Source: Triglochin maritima
Lineage: Eukaryota > Streptophyta > Magnoliopsida > Alismatales > Juncaginaceae
Length of the DNA: 64,000 nucleotides
Direction of reading: 5' to 3'
Assembly: GCA_963682175.1 (NCBI GenBank)
Contig: OY821788.1
Location: forward strand, 34,229,585-34,293,584
The stretch's first letter is position 1, and every line of letters begins with the position of its first letter. Under the pieces are notes generated by a model. That model was not told where the DNA came from, did not search any database, and worked only from the letters and a program-made list of their open reading frames with translations. Shown here piece by piece: positions 41,084-53,742 of the stretch. The translations under genes were made by a program, and so were the position numbers.

Positions 41084-44000
41084 ATGGCGACGAAACCCTC
41101 AAATGTCGCCGGCGACGGCGAGACTTCCGGCGTTAGGGTTCTCTGTGGCCGGAAGATCGGCGCTTTCCGGCGCGAAGCGGGGATCTACTGGCTGATCGGG
41201 TCGCCTCGCTTCCTTCCCCGATTCACCGTCGTCTCCGCCCTAAGATGCCTCCGCTTCTACCGCCAAGACGACGCCTTTTCCCCCGATTATGCCAGAGAAG
41301 CAGGTTTTTGGGGGATTTTTTTGGAGTTTTTAAGGGAAAGGTGGGAGGTTTGGTTGAATTTGAAGGAAAATTTTCGGATTTTTGGTTTGTTTTGAGTTGG
41401 AATAGAGAAAGTTGAGAGCTTTTTGTGGAAATTTGAGGGGAGAGCTGATTTTGTTTCGGATTTTTTGTTGGTTTTGGATTGGAATCGAGAAAGTTGGGAT
41501 TTTTTTATTGAATTTTGAAGCGGAAGTGGATTTATTTTTTCTCCCCGATTTTTGAGAATGTTGAGGGGGTTTTTTAATGAAATTTTGAAGGGGAAGCTTC
41601 TTTTTTTGAATGGAATCGAGAAGTTTAGGTCTTTTTATGTAAATTTTATGGGAAAATTGATTTTGCTTCGATTTTCGGTTTTCTTTTGATGGAATTGAGA
41701 AAGTTGATTTTTTAATGGAAATTGAAGTGTTAAGAGTTCCACATTCAGATCATAAGTTGCAATACCATTTAGGAAGTGTTTATTGAGTTTATCAGAACTG
41801 TTGTGTTTTGGAGTCTGAGAAAGTTATGTTTCTGACCGTATTTAGGGGAAAAGTCCCGGCATTGGGCTCAGATGTTGCGATTACTCTCTTAAGTACGTGT
41901 CTGTTGATTTTTTTTCTTCACATTTTTATGTCGGAATCGAGAAATTTGAGTTTTCGATGCAAATTTGAGGGGAGAGTCTGGAGATAGTGCGTGGAATTGA
42001 GCTTACATGGTGTGATCGTTTGGACTACTATTAAGGAAACCGGTTTGTTTGCTTTCCCTTTTTTTGGTTTGGAATCGGGAAAGTGTACATTTCCACTGTG
42101 TCAAAGATTAAGTTGTTTTTTGACATTTGGAGCATCATGGATTATATCAAAGGTCTATTTAAACGATCTGCATTTCTTTTATTGTGGAATCGCAGATGGT
42201 CAGTTGCATTTGCATCATTTGAGTCAATTGGAAACAACCTCACTGTTTTACAGTGGTAGGGTTGCGTACATCCGACCTCTCTTACCTCGCTTAGGCGGGA
42301 GCCTCTTCTGAGACATTGGGGTTATGTCGATGTTGATGTAATCGGAAAATTGTGTTTGTTTGCAATTTTGAGGTGAGAGTCCTGAGCTACTGCTTAGGAT
42401 CATGCAGTAGGAGAACAAAGTTGGGAAGTTTATATCTGTTAGGCACTTATGATATCAATCTACTGTTGAGTGTGTGCGCATGTGTGTTTCAAACCTGTAG
42501 TCAATCTTAATTGGTATCTTTCTTTTTCTTTCTGAAACATGCTTTAAACTTCGTAGTGCTGATGTATGGATTTATTTATAATACAGATGAAATCAGAATA
42601 CTATTATTACGAGGGCTAAATGTAGTGGGAGCATTAGCTGTAAAAAACAACAACTGGGAGGAAAATGCTAAAAAGGCTATCGATGCTGTCAGGAAGTTGA
42701 AGGAGTTTCTTATGTATGATGAAGCTGATTATGACATAATTGGTGCCGCTGGAGATCCAACCTCTAGTGACATTCACTTTTTTGCATCCCAACCTAAAAA
42801 GACTTCTGTTCTAGAAACTATTAGCTCTATATTTTATGATAGCGACGCCGAAAAATATGTTTGGGAAAATGGATGTCTTCTTAGATGCCGCCTACAATTC
42901 AAGTTGCTCGTCTACGTTCCTACAAATGGAGCAAAGGGTAAGTACTTCTATCTAGGCTATACCTATGAACATAATTTTATACAAGTATCCTTAATGAATT
43001 CTAAGGTGCTGGCCTTTGTCCTTGACGTCCTTTAGACTGCCTTAAGTGATTACTATCTTACTTATTTCCTATTTGCTTATTATAGCTTAACAGATGAAGT
43101 ACAATTGTACAAAAGATCACATCCTTTATTATTTAGACAACAAAACAGTTAAATAACGAAATTGAGAATATATACTTCTAAAAATCTAAAATGTGAAGTT
43201 CCCCTTTCATCCTTTCATTTATAGAGAACAAAACACATTTAAAAGTCGGATTTTAACAGCAATAAACATTTTAACAAAAAATAAACAAAGCAGTTGGAGA
43301 CCTAAGATATGATATATTAATTTGTATTGTTAACCGTCTTTAAAATAAGTGGCATCTTTAAAATCCTTCGTGAGCTAACCATCTTTAAAATAAGTGATGT
43401 GATTCACCAACGTCCAATATATCACATGAATTTGGTGTATCCTAGGGATAATAATAACATCACTTTGAAGCTGATTACTTGATCCTGCTGCCACTTGACA
43501 GACGAGGATGCGTTTTCCTCTGCAACTGATACTGTAGTCAGAAAACTTCTGGATCCGCAAGTTGTATATCTTATTGAAGGAACAGAGGCAGCTAACCAGT
43601 CCATTGTTTTGCGTGGATCAGACTTAGACTCCAATAAAGACATATCGGGTCATGAACCACCTGTGGACACGGCATCGACTTCTGGGAGGAATAATTTATC
43701 ATGTTCTCACTTCTTATCAGACTCCAATAGAAGTTCATCACTTAGTGCAAGGGAGGTTAGTTGAACTTACTAATTTGAAGTTGTTTTAGAGCAACATCTT
43801 TTCGCTTGATACGTGTAATATGATACGTGTAATATGATAAGTGTAATATGGTAAACAAACTAACCATATCCCATTTCTAGGATCCGTGCTTCCAGATTTA
43901 ATGTTCGAAATTCTTACTTTTTCTTTGATTGTTACTATTACTAAGATTTTATTTGGTTAGAATGCAGATACTATCCAAGTGAGGATTTTCCATAGTCAAT

Positions 44001-46715
44001 CTGGAAATTCGTGTGCACCTAGTGCAGAATACGTACCAGGTACTTAACTAGATTATCTTGGAGGCCAAATTTATTTACAGTGACCCTTTTAATTAGATTA
44101 TTCAATATTGCAACTATTGCATTTTGCCAGCTACCGAACCTGTGAGACTCATAGTTGTTGATTTGAAGATGGATGTGCTTTGCTATGCTTCAAAAGATTC
44201 CAAGGTGTCCTCTGCTATTTCTGGATTGATTATTCCGGGACTTGCAGACCAGTTCGTAACCCTGAGGAAGTGTATAGGCCCAAAGCTCTCATCTCAACAA
44301 CCTCAGGTACTTTCTTTTCGCTCATGTGCTTTCTTATCTCAAATCACGAGCTTCTATTTCATATATTGCCATATGAGTTTTTTTATTATCAATGCTGTTC
44401 TTTTTACCATGACCTAGCTACAATAAATTTGTTGATTGGTTACATAATTTGTGTATATGTATCCTTATTTCACATGTTTGACTGTTAATGTAAGTAGGTC
44501 TATTTTGCAGCTTTGCCCCTATCACTTCTTCCCTGCTGGGATTCTTCATCCAGTTACTGCCATATATGATCTGAATTATGGGGAGACTGAAAAATCACAA
44601 GGTATTGTGAAATATAAGTTGTTAACACTTGCTTGTAAATTAGTTTTTGTCTCAATATCAGTATTGTAATTCCACTAACATTAATGGTGATTGCTTTATT
44701 TCAGTTGACACCAGAAAATCTTTACATTTAAGACTTGGACTGCCTCTGGATTGACCTCTTCTCCTCATTTCTAATGCACTAGATTTTGATAATACTAATG
44801 TGGGAGGAAGCAGCTCAGGAAGCTCAGGTTTGCTTTTTCTTTATGTTCTGTGACAGAGTCGTCTTCGAGCCAATTACTCAATAATCATTTCAGCGATCTT
44901 GAGATAAATTTCTAAATTGTGAATGCAGGTGTAATTAAAGATGTTCATATTGGTATTCCAAAAGGTGGTGGTATGTCTCTCTTTTCTTGTCTCTTTTGGG
45001 TTTTTTATCTTCTGGATTTTTTATGGGTTTGAGTTCAACGAAGAGAATCTATGGTAACTATCACAGGCACATTAAAAGGAAAAATATGTTAATAAGGACT
45101 TAATACTTTTGAGTTTTGACATATTCTTTACCCATATTCTGCAATTTGTTTTGTAGTCTCTAGAGGACTCACGGCACTAGTTGAAGGCTCCTATGAATAT
45201 TATCATTACCTTCAGGATGGCTTTGATGACAATGTATGCAATTTGCTTCTTGTTACTATTTTTTTGGTATATTATTTGCAAGACCTATCCACCCTCCTTA
45301 TTTTTACATGAAATCATTTCACATCTCATGAAATCATTTCACATCTCGTTACGTCATTGTTGTAGAAGTCCTCTACCTTTTCATTTTTCCAGATCAATGT
45401 TGAAAGCATGTGTTATTGGATATTCTTTTTATCTAATGTTTATGTTTGGCCGATGGTCAGAATCAGCAAACGTAGCTGCTTTCTCAGATAGTTTTTCACT
45501 TTTTCTTCTCAAATATCGTGCTGATCTATCATGAAGCATACTCTTAAACATCTATTTCACCAATGGACAGGGTTGGGGTTGTGCATACCGTTCTCTGCAG
45601 ACCATCATATCATGGTTTAGACTTCAAAATTATACATCTGTCCAAGTTCCTTCACACAGGTATGTAACTGATATCGTTATTCAGATTTCAAGCATTTAGT
45701 AGAGATGAAAAATCTACTTTTAGTCTCAGTTTATGTTTGTTGCATGAAACCGACTATATTTTTCAGGAAAATTCAGCAAGCACTTGTGGAGGTTGGTGAT
45801 AAGGAGCCATACTTTGTGGGATCACGTGAATGGATTGGAGCTATTGAGTTAAGCTTTGTCTTGGACAAACTTCTCGGTGTAAGTACCCTTTTTAATAACC
45901 CTGAAATTTATGTGAATGCAATGCAGTATATTTGAAGAAAGATTTGCATTCCTAATTGTAGTATATGTTGGTATGCAATGAGTGATGTCCCTATAGAACA
46001 TCTACCCAATCTGATTGAGGATGCTTATATAGTTATATTTGATTAATTTCCCCATGACACTTTTCTTTCTTGGAATAGCTATTGTCAAGTTGACGTATTG
46101 ATGCTTCTTCCACTTTATATAGCTGGTGTATTTGATATGGTCGGATTCTTGGTTAATAGGTTAGTTGCAAGATCATGAACTTGCGGTCTGGAGCTGAGCT
46201 TCCAGAGAAATGTCGAGAACTTTCTTTACATTTTGAGAGCCAGGGAACACCAGTGATGATTGGTGAGTGTATCTCAAATAAGACGGCGTTTGATTTCTTT
46301 GTAGAATTGAAATCAATGCTGTTGTAACTGTTGTATATGACCACTCATTTCTAATGTAACTGTTGTATATGACCACTCATTTCTAATTAAGTGGTCAAAG
46401 TTTTCGTAGATGAAGTAAAATCAAGATTAATATTTCCTTTGTAAACACCACTACAGGTATTAAGATCTTATTTCATGTGCAGGTGGTGGAGTTTTGGCTT
46501 ACACCCTACTTGGGGTTGACTACAATGAAGTCACCGGAGATTGTGCATTCCTCATCCTTGATCCTCATTATACCGGCAGCGACGACGACCGCAAGAAGAT
46601 AATGAATGGAGGGTGGTGTGGTTGGAAGAAGGCCGTGGATAGCAAGGGTAAGAATTTCTTCTTACATGACAAGTTCTACAATCTGCTCCTTCCGCAGAGA
46701 CCCAACATGGTTTGA
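41084..46715 (+). pseudogene. UFSP2: UFM1-specific protease 2-like gene (peptidase C78) with a premature stop in exon 7
   Basis: Thirteen phase-consistent exons: 41084-41303, 42587-42937, 43502-43755, 43961-44039, 44131-44306, 44511-44601, 44705-44827, 44929-44970, 45157-45233, 45571-45659, 45767-45878, 46160-46262 and 46483-46715. They total 650 codons, the usual plant UFSP2 length. The C-terminal C78 peptidase domain has the catalytic cysteine in [10 protein letters not shown] (conceptual Cys475) and Asp/His in LDPHY (599 and 601). The enzyme matures the ubiquitin-like UFM1 and removes it from targets such as ER-linked ribosomal proteins. Exon 7 reads LRLGLPLD, then TGA at 44752-44754 (codon 407), where relatives have Arg, so CGA to TGA is likely. 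The stop would remove the whole peptidase domain. Exon 7 is 123 nt with equal phases, so skipping it would restore the frame. It may be a true null allele, an exon-skipping gene, or a sequence error. Confidence 0.85.
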
Positions 46716-46972
46716 TCATGTAACGACTTCAAAATGAATCCGATACATATTTATTATGTTTAGATTTTATTATTTATTTTTGAAGTACAAAGGTTGTTTA
46801 ATAATTGAGGCTCTAATTTATTACTTTTTCCTAACTTGATTTTCTTTCATATAAATTTCCTTTGCAAGTCAATCACATCGAGAGAAGAACGCCAATGATT
46901 TGTCTACCAACAGATCTCATGCATTTTGTTTTTGCCGTACGCTAGACGTTTCAAAGAAACCAGAAAAAAAGG
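46716..46972. other. 3' flank of the UFSP2-like gene
   Basis: AT-rich, presumably 3' UTR and flank; no separate feature seen before the MULE end at 46973. Confidence 0.4.
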
Positions 46973-47126
46973 GAACTACTAAACGTCGTCCTAAAACTAC
47001 TTAAATCGCCCCTTGAAATTATCAAATTGTCCTTAATAATATATTTAATATCCATATTGTCCCGTGTCTATAAATTAGGCCTACGGTCTTGTATATTCAT
47101 AATTTATCAGTAAAAACACCACGAAA

Positions 47127-49497
47127 ATGTCTCGCGAGGGTGATGCATCCGGTGAGTTAAGCCTGGCGCGGGGCAAAATTTGGGCCGAGCGTCTGCATTA
47201 GACGCCTCCCCCAAGGTGAGGGCGTCTGCGTAGGACGTCCTCCCCTTAGCCGAGGCGTCTAATGCAGACGCCTACGCAATGGGAGATGCGTCTTATGTAG
47301 ACGTCCTCCCCTTGGGTAATGCGTCTTTAGTAGACGCCCTTCCCTTGGGAAAGGCGTCCTACGCAGACGCCTCACCCTTGGGGAGGGCGTTTAACTCAGA
47401 CGCTCCACCCATGGGGTAGGCGGCTAATCCAGACGCCTGAAATTTTTTGATTTTTTTAATTTCGATTTTATTTTTGTAGGTTCCGTTGGAAGATTTCGGT
47501 GGTGATGGAGTGGATTACAGTGAGTTATTTCAAACTACACAAATCTTTGCAACAATCGATGAAGCAAGTAAATGGCCCAAACAAGTAGCTATTGGAGCTG
47601 GGTTTTTTTTGGTCGTGTCGTCGTACAAAACAAGATCTGATAGTCGGATGGATTGCTATTTGAGATGCGACCGGCGAAATCAAATGGAGTCTCAGGATAT
47701 GGATACTGCACTTCGAAGAAACACCAAAAGAAAGGGTTGCGGTTGTCGTTTCTTAATAAAAGTGGTGGAGCGACGAGATCGTGATGGATGGGTTGTGGTT
47801 TTTAATAGTGGTCACGGACATCACAACCACAGACTGACAGTTTATCCAGAGGGTCATCGTCAAATTAGTGGTCTAAGTTCTGGGGCGAAGAAGATTGTTC
47901 GTGATATGACTGTGGCGCAAGCAAAACCACGGAACATCTTGAAAGCAGTAAAAGAAAAATTCCCGGAGGACAATCCAAATCAAAGGCATATTTATAATTT
48001 TTTCAGAGATTACATGAGGAGGACAAAATCTGAAGACCGGAATCCCGTCCAGCAGTTTCTCTATCAAGCAGTGCAGTGTGAGTACTTACGTTGGATTATG
48101 GCGGATCCAGAAACTGATGTCGTCACTCACGCTTTTTTGGCACATCCGACGTCAGTCCAGTTGTTGCGGACATATCCTTTCGTTATCTGCATGGATTCGA
48201 CTTACAAGACGAACAAGTATAAGATGCATTTATTCGAAATGATTGGGGTCACACCAACAAACATGAATTTCCTTATCAAATATGCGATTTTGATGGATGA
48301 ATCTTACTCCAGTTACCTGTGGGTGATGGAGAAGTTGTGGGGACTGTCAGCCCGACTGCAATAATAACAGACCAGGAGTTAGGCCTTATGCGACCGGTGA
48401 GAGAGGTTTTTCCTGACTCTGCTCATTTACTCTGCACATGGCACATCAACAAAGACGTATTCAACTACGCATACCACGTATTCGGCAAGAATAAGCAGAT
48501 GGCAGAGACTTTGAGTCGTGGAAGATGGAGGAAAATCATGCTTTCTACTTAAGAAGCCGAGTATGATAGAGCTTTGTATGCTTTGAAAGATTTGTATAGA
48601 TCGTGACCGGCTATCACGGAGTATCTGGACACCACGTGGTTGGTGCATAAAGAAAAGTTTGTGCTGAATTGGACGAACAAAATCCTTCATTTTGGGAACA
48701 CCACGAATTGTAGGGTCGAAAGTGCTCATTCGGCTTTAAAAGAATGAATTTCTACATCGACTGCAGCTCTGTACACTCTTTTCGAGCGCGTCAACGCGGC
48801 TATTGAAATGCAGCTGATGAATATTCGAAACTTTCTTGAAGACTCGAGAAGGCAAAATTTGACTAATTTCGGACATCCTCTATATCGTCACATAAATGGT
48901 CGAGTTTCGCATCACTGCTTGCAATTGCTGAGTCAGGAGGTGAAGAGAATGCAACAGTTAGATGATGAAGTTGAATATCGTTGTGAGTGTGCTTTTCTGA
49001 CTTCTCATGGGATACCTTGCGCATGTACCATCCGCGGATGTCTTGAATCAGACAACGGAATTTACTTAGAGCAGATTCATTCGTTCTGGAGGACACTTGT
49101 CATTGGGGAAGGAGCCGGGAACCCAGAGTTTGTGTCTCAGGCAGCTCAAGACGTCGAACATTTTCGCAGCCTGGTTGATGAGATTGCAGGAAGTGACCCT
49201 ACCGTAATTCGATCTGTCACTCGGGTTTTATTCGAGCAGCTACACCCCGAACATTCGAATTTGAGAGAGTCTGCAGAAAAAACAAAGCTACGAGGTCGAC
49301 CAAGAGGAAAGTCGACACGACGGGACCCTAGTGCGTTTGAGTATGCTGAGCGAGGTCGTGGACGATCTTCAGGTAGTGGGAGTAGAGGTCGTGGTCGTTC
49401 TTCCGGTAGTGGAAGCAAAGGTCGTGGTCGATCTTCTGGTTCTTCGTCTGTGAGGGGAGGATCAGGTATACCATCCTTATATTTATTGTTATTATAA
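47127..49497 (+). pseudogene. MULE transposase (FAR1/SWIM type), decayed
   Basis: Possible exon 1 at 47127 (MSREGDAS), main exon from about 47480. The N-terminus has a FAR1-like zinc/DNA-binding block (CGCRFLIKV ... GHHNHR). The MULE core follows: FVICMDSTYKTNKYKMHL (first catalytic Asp) and IITDQELGLMRPVREVFP then LCTWHI (second). A SWIM zinc finger (CECAFLTSHGIPCAC) lies at about 48990-49040. The tail is an RGRGRSSGSGS repeat. Damage: a frameshift near 48330-48360 and stops at 48550, 48604 and 48745, all inside the transposase core. The exon 1 to exon 2 phase also does not fit. Such proteins cut and move Mutator-type DNA; this copy should be inactive. Confidence 0.87.
47189..47439. repeat. 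Tandem array of about eight 33-bp hairpin-forming units (GCGTCT...AGACGC)
   Basis: Units begin GCGTCT, then 4-6 variable bases, AGACGC, and a CCTCCCCTTGGG-like spacer. Each unit can fold into a 6-bp stem. Located in the first intron of the MULE transposase gene. GC content is far above its surroundings. Confidence 0.85.
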
Positions 49498-49569
49498 TTT
49501 TGTTATTTATTTCAGTAAATATGTATCTTTTGTTATTATATGTAACTGTATTTTTTGTTTATATTGTAG

Positions 49570-49830
49570 TGACTGAGCGGGCTGACGTAGACAACTTCCC
49601 ATATGTGGATAGAATTCCAGGAATCATTATGTCATTCCTACACCAGTGGAATGATGTACGTCCTGATGGAAACTGTGGATTTCGATGTGTCGCCGATGTT
49701 TTCTACGGTGGTGAAGACAATTGACAACTCGCCCGTCGTTCGATTTCAAGTACGAGATGAGAGTGTTATTGGATGGTAGCTGGAGTATCAAAATAGGATA
49801 GCAAATTGGCAACAATTATGTAATATGTTT
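49570..49830 (+). pseudogene. OTU-like cysteine protease domain fragment joined to the MULE transposase
   Basis: After a phased intron (donor near 49466, acceptor at 49569) the frame continues with PDGNCGFRCVADVFYGG, the catalytic Asp/Cys signature of OTU deubiquitinase-like domains. The frame then has TGA where a Trp is expected (after GGEDN, about 49722) and a shift before MRVLLDGSWSIKIG. A minus-strand relative of that last phrase occurs at 61919-62002. OTU domains fused to MULE transposases are known in plants, but their role in transposition is unclear. Confidence 0.75.
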
Positions 49831-50121
49831 TGATATGTTTGTACAATTATGTAATATGTTTTGATATGTTTGTACATTATATAGTGTTGCTTTATTATGT
49901 AATATGTTTTGATATGTTTGCTTTATTTGCATTATATATAATAGTACGACAGGTTAGCAAACACAAATACAAATAATAAGCGTACAACTGATAAGCAAAC
50001 ACAAATACAAACAATAAGCGTACGACAGGTTAGCAAACACAAACACAAATACAAATAATAAGCGTACGACAGATAAACAAATATAAATGCAAATACTAAG
50101 AGTACGGTACAACAGATCATC

Positions 50122-52687
50122 CTACTCATCATCCGAATCATGGTCGGAGATGCCTAACTGAGTATGCCACGACTGTATCAAGTCATCCAAATCTCCGCAT
50201 GCAGCTCTCATGTCCTCGTCTGGCAGCTCATCCCTCATCTGCAGGAATGGCTGCACAACCCGTATCATCTTACACATCCACTGCACATAACATTAACATT
50301 AGCGTACATTAACAAAATATACGGTACAAATAAATATAAATAAAATGAAAAAATTACCAAATCGCCACACGTCCTATGTGGTGGTCGATCTGCTCTCCGG
50401 GAGGCACCACGGACGACGACAGGATGTGAGTAACTACCGAACCAATCAAGATAACGTGCATCACACTCGGAGGGGTCGCGACTACGTCTGAAGTCGCCAA
50501 CGAACAGTCGGCATGATCTCGGAAATGTCCGCCAAGTCAATTCTGCTGTCGAAGCGGGGAACCTGACGTCGTACGTCGCTGCAGTCGCAGACCGCACCGC
50601 ATGCTCTGGTGTCGGGATGTCAACCGGGATCACCTGAACATATCCTAACTGACGCAAGACCCGATCGGGCATATAAGGCTTTATGATATCCCGATAACGA
50701 ATAAGACACATCAATAAAGTCCTCGGGACATCCGCTGCTGGGTCAGGACCATAGGGTAACCACTCCACCTAAAGTTTAACACATTAATAATAATACATCT
50801 TCAAATTAAATAAATAAATGTAAATGGTGTAAAGTTTTATACCTCTGATGCAGTCATCTGATCTAGCCGTGCGCGGATTGAACGCAATCGTCCATCACTC
50901 TTGTCCTCGCTCCAGACGGCCCACATACCCGAACGTGGATGACCCTCGATAATCTTCCGCTCACGATGCGGGCGGAATGCGGGAAAGTACTCGTATATCC
51001 ACGCCTGCAGCAGCGTAAGACAACCTGCAATCCCAGAACAATCCGCACGGCTAGCTATCCCAAGTTGACGGTACATGTATGCCAACGTCGCTGAGCCCCA
51101 CGAGTACTGACGAACGGTGTCCGTGTCCCTAGCCTCCAATAGATCGCGTGGTCTAATCCGACAACCACTCTTGTCGACAAACAAGACGGCTCCGAGCATC
51201 AAGAACAGGTACGCGGTCAATTGTGTATCATCGGCCCGCGGATGTCGTGCCCGTCTGCATAGGTCCTCAAGGGAGTCGATGCTGACACCACCACCACTCC
51301 ATAAAGTTGTATCTCTCGCCAGACCATCAGGTGTGACACCAAGCAACTCTGCCACATAACACCTCAGCTCAGACGTCGACCCCTGAACACTAACTAGACG
51401 ACCATCCACAGGAATGTGCAGGATCTGGAAAACATCGTGAAGCATGATCGTCATCTCTCCGAAAGGCATGTGAAAAGTGTTGGTGTCAGGCTGCCACCGC
51501 TCCACAAACGCAGAAATCAAAGGCATGTCGAGATAAGGGAACATGTTGTACGGTAAGTGTCACAAATGCGTCGCACTAATCTCCTCTCTGATATCAGCAC
51601 TCAATGTAGACCGCCAACCCTGTAGTGCTGTACAGGCTCTGTGCCGATTATAGCACTTCAGAACCTTCCGATCCTTTCCGTTCCAGATCCGTCTAGCGAT
51701 GTGACCCCAGAAACTAGGAATGACGCTCCCATCTAAAGGACCACCAGGCGTCATACTGCTCACGATCCAAGAATCGTCCTGGACCCTCTTCTTCTTCTTC
51801 TGAGCGCGGGGATCTACAGTGCACGAGCTCGAATCCCCGGTCGTAAACCTCCCACCCCTACCCTTCCGCACCATCCATCCGGCGGAAGTAGAACTACCCG
51901 CTCGACCACGTCCTCTGCTATACTCCCCCTGCCTCTCCACCTCCGGGCGCTCTAACTCATACGAGTCATCATCGTCGCTCTCGTCGTCGGGACTGTCCAC
52001 ATGCTCATCATCGAAGGAATCATCATCCTCCTCATGACGACGTAATGTCTCTCTCTCCCTCCTGACCGAAGCAGATATCCCCCGTCTACGTGGATGACGC
52101 GGTGCTGAATCATCATCTAAAGAACGGAAAGCGTGTAATGGTATCGACTTGCCTTTCCCTCCACTGTGACCCGATGACTATTAATTGAAATTTTAAATAC
52201 AAATTTGTTAAATTTGTTAAACTAAATTATCATATTTATCACAATTGTTAAACTAAATCAAAATTTGTTAAACTAAATTATCACAATTCTTAAACTAAAT
52301 CAAAATTTGTTAAACTAAATTAAAACAATTGTTAAAATAAATCAAAAATTGTTAAAACTAAATATCACAAATGTTAAACTTAATAACAATTTGTTAAATT
52401 AATTTATCAGATTTATCACAATTTATTAAAGTAATTATCAGATTTAATAATTAAAAAAACAAAAATTATGGAGACGTCTGCGAGAGACGCCTCCCGCATG
52501 GTGGAGGCGTCTGTCGGAGACGCATGGGGGGAGCGGCTTCAGAGGACGCCCGCCCCATGCGGGGGGCGTCTCCCTCGGACGCCGACCAATTTTTTTAATT
52601 TTTTTTTGAAAACAAATAAATAACGTAATGTTACCGTATACGGGTACACCAGGGAACTGCTGGCTGCTTGCCTGGCCTCCGAGACAT
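50122..52687 (-). pseudogene. Plant mobile domain (PMD, MAIN-like) gene carried by the MULE
   Basis: Minus-strand exons: 52687-52635 (MSRRPGKQPAVPW), 52177-50843, 50768-50358 and 50280-50122. Typical PMD phrases: LISAFVERWQPDTNTFHMPFGEMTI is preceded by HLPYNMFPYLDM, followed by LHDVFQILHIPVDG, YLFLMLGAVLFVDKS, WGSATLAYMYRQLG and RSRDPSECDARYLDWF. PMD proteins related to MAIN are linked to genome stability and silencing in Arabidopsis, and the domain is also spread by transposons. Damage: TGA at 51560-51562 between SATHL and HLPYNMF (a glycine in the second copy at 58000-61687) and a probable frameshift near 52055. The N-terminal part is an acidic, Arg/Ser-rich linker. Transcription would converge on the transposase gene. 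Confidence 0.82.
52476..52587. repeat. Second GCGTCT/AGACGC hairpin repeat array (about four units)
   Basis: Same kind of unit as at 47189-47439, here in the first intron of the leftward PMD gene, so both ends of the element carry one. A single similar unit lies at about 57881-57900 in the second PMD element. Confidence 0.75.
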
Positions 52688-52832
52688 TCGTAATCTTCTG
52701 TAGTAGGTATAGGAAGACAAAGTTTTGAGAAAAGAGTGAAATGATGAGATATATAAGCAAAAATAGGATGAATGACAATGTGGTAATTTCAAGGGACGAT
52801 TTAAGTAATTTTGGGACGATGTTTAGCAATTC

Positions 52833-53742
52833 AGAAGAAAAAAACCCACCAAGAATGTTATGCTTGTATTTGGTTTTTCTAAGCAAGATGCTCCTTGACG
52901 TCCACATCCAACTTTAGCAATTAGAATTATGGTCTAGTAGTGTTAGGCGACAACCACCCACCAACAAGACCCAAATCCACAAGATATGCGTATATTATTG
53001 GTTCCTATTTCATTGGAAAGATTTGCTTGATCCAAGTGCTCTGCATCCTTTTATTGGTCCCTATCTTAAACTTTGACTTCGAGTAATATTTGCCCTAGCA
53101 CCCTCCATACAAAAATTACATTCAAGATGACAAGGTATAGCTCAAACTCAAAGCCATGTATTATTTTTCGAGAGAATTGTTAAATAGGATTAGTCTAGTT
53201 GGTAGATTACTAAATTAAAGATCAGACCCAATAATAGGGAGTTGCATTCTAAGAGAGTAAAATACAAGGAATAGTAATTGAGTAATTGAAAATTGGCAAC
53301 TGAAGTATACGCTCAAGTAACAACAAGAAACTATGAGTTAGGAAAAATCAATAAAGTTTAATGTACATAATGAAAGGTACATGTATGCAACAAGCCTCTT
53401 CTGAAGCTTATTTGTAGTTACACTTTCCATTCACATCCTTCCCATTCCAAATGAAATGTAAACACACCAACGGAACCCAACAACGGAAAAGACTACATAA
53501 GACAAATGAATTGATCTGCACACATTAATCAAATTAAATAAAAAGACCCATAAAGAGTTCCTCTCTTTTTGACCACCAAAGAAACCCAAGTCTTTAATCC
53601 AACTATAAGAGCATGGGGATCTTAACTTTGTTCAGACCTTTCAATGAAATGCACTACACAAGGACCGAACTTTCATATTTACAAATAAACACAATGACCA
53701 CAAACACACGTCATCTTGAAATATATCAAATTAACAATGCGA
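52833..53742. other. Spacer between the MULE and the RCC1 gene
   Basis: No gene supported. The right-hand part should include the 3' UTR of the minus-strand RCC1-repeat gene. Confidence 0.4.

Larger units (their letters stand above)
46973..52832. mobile_element. Mutator-like element with transposase-OTU and convergent PMD genes
   Basis: Terminal inverted repeats of about 60 bp: 46973-47035 (GAACTACTAAACGTCG..., ACTTAAATCG, CTTGAAATTA) and 52770-52832 (inverse, GAATTGCTAAACATCG...). Inside are a rightward MULE transposase fused to an OTU-like domain and a leftward plant-mobile-domain gene, each starting with a short MSR exon about 150 bp from its end. GC-rich hairpin repeat arrays sit in the first introns. 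A clear 9-bp target-site duplication could not be read; both flanks are A-rich (GAAAAAAAGG and AGAAGAAAA). Total length is about 5.9 kb. Both genes are decayed, so it is non-autonomous now. Confidence 0.82.

Noticed and set aside
47189..47439. CRISPR-like array
   Set aside because: Units are imperfect, self-complementary and contiguous, with no constant repeat and unique spacer structure, and lie in a plant transposon intron.
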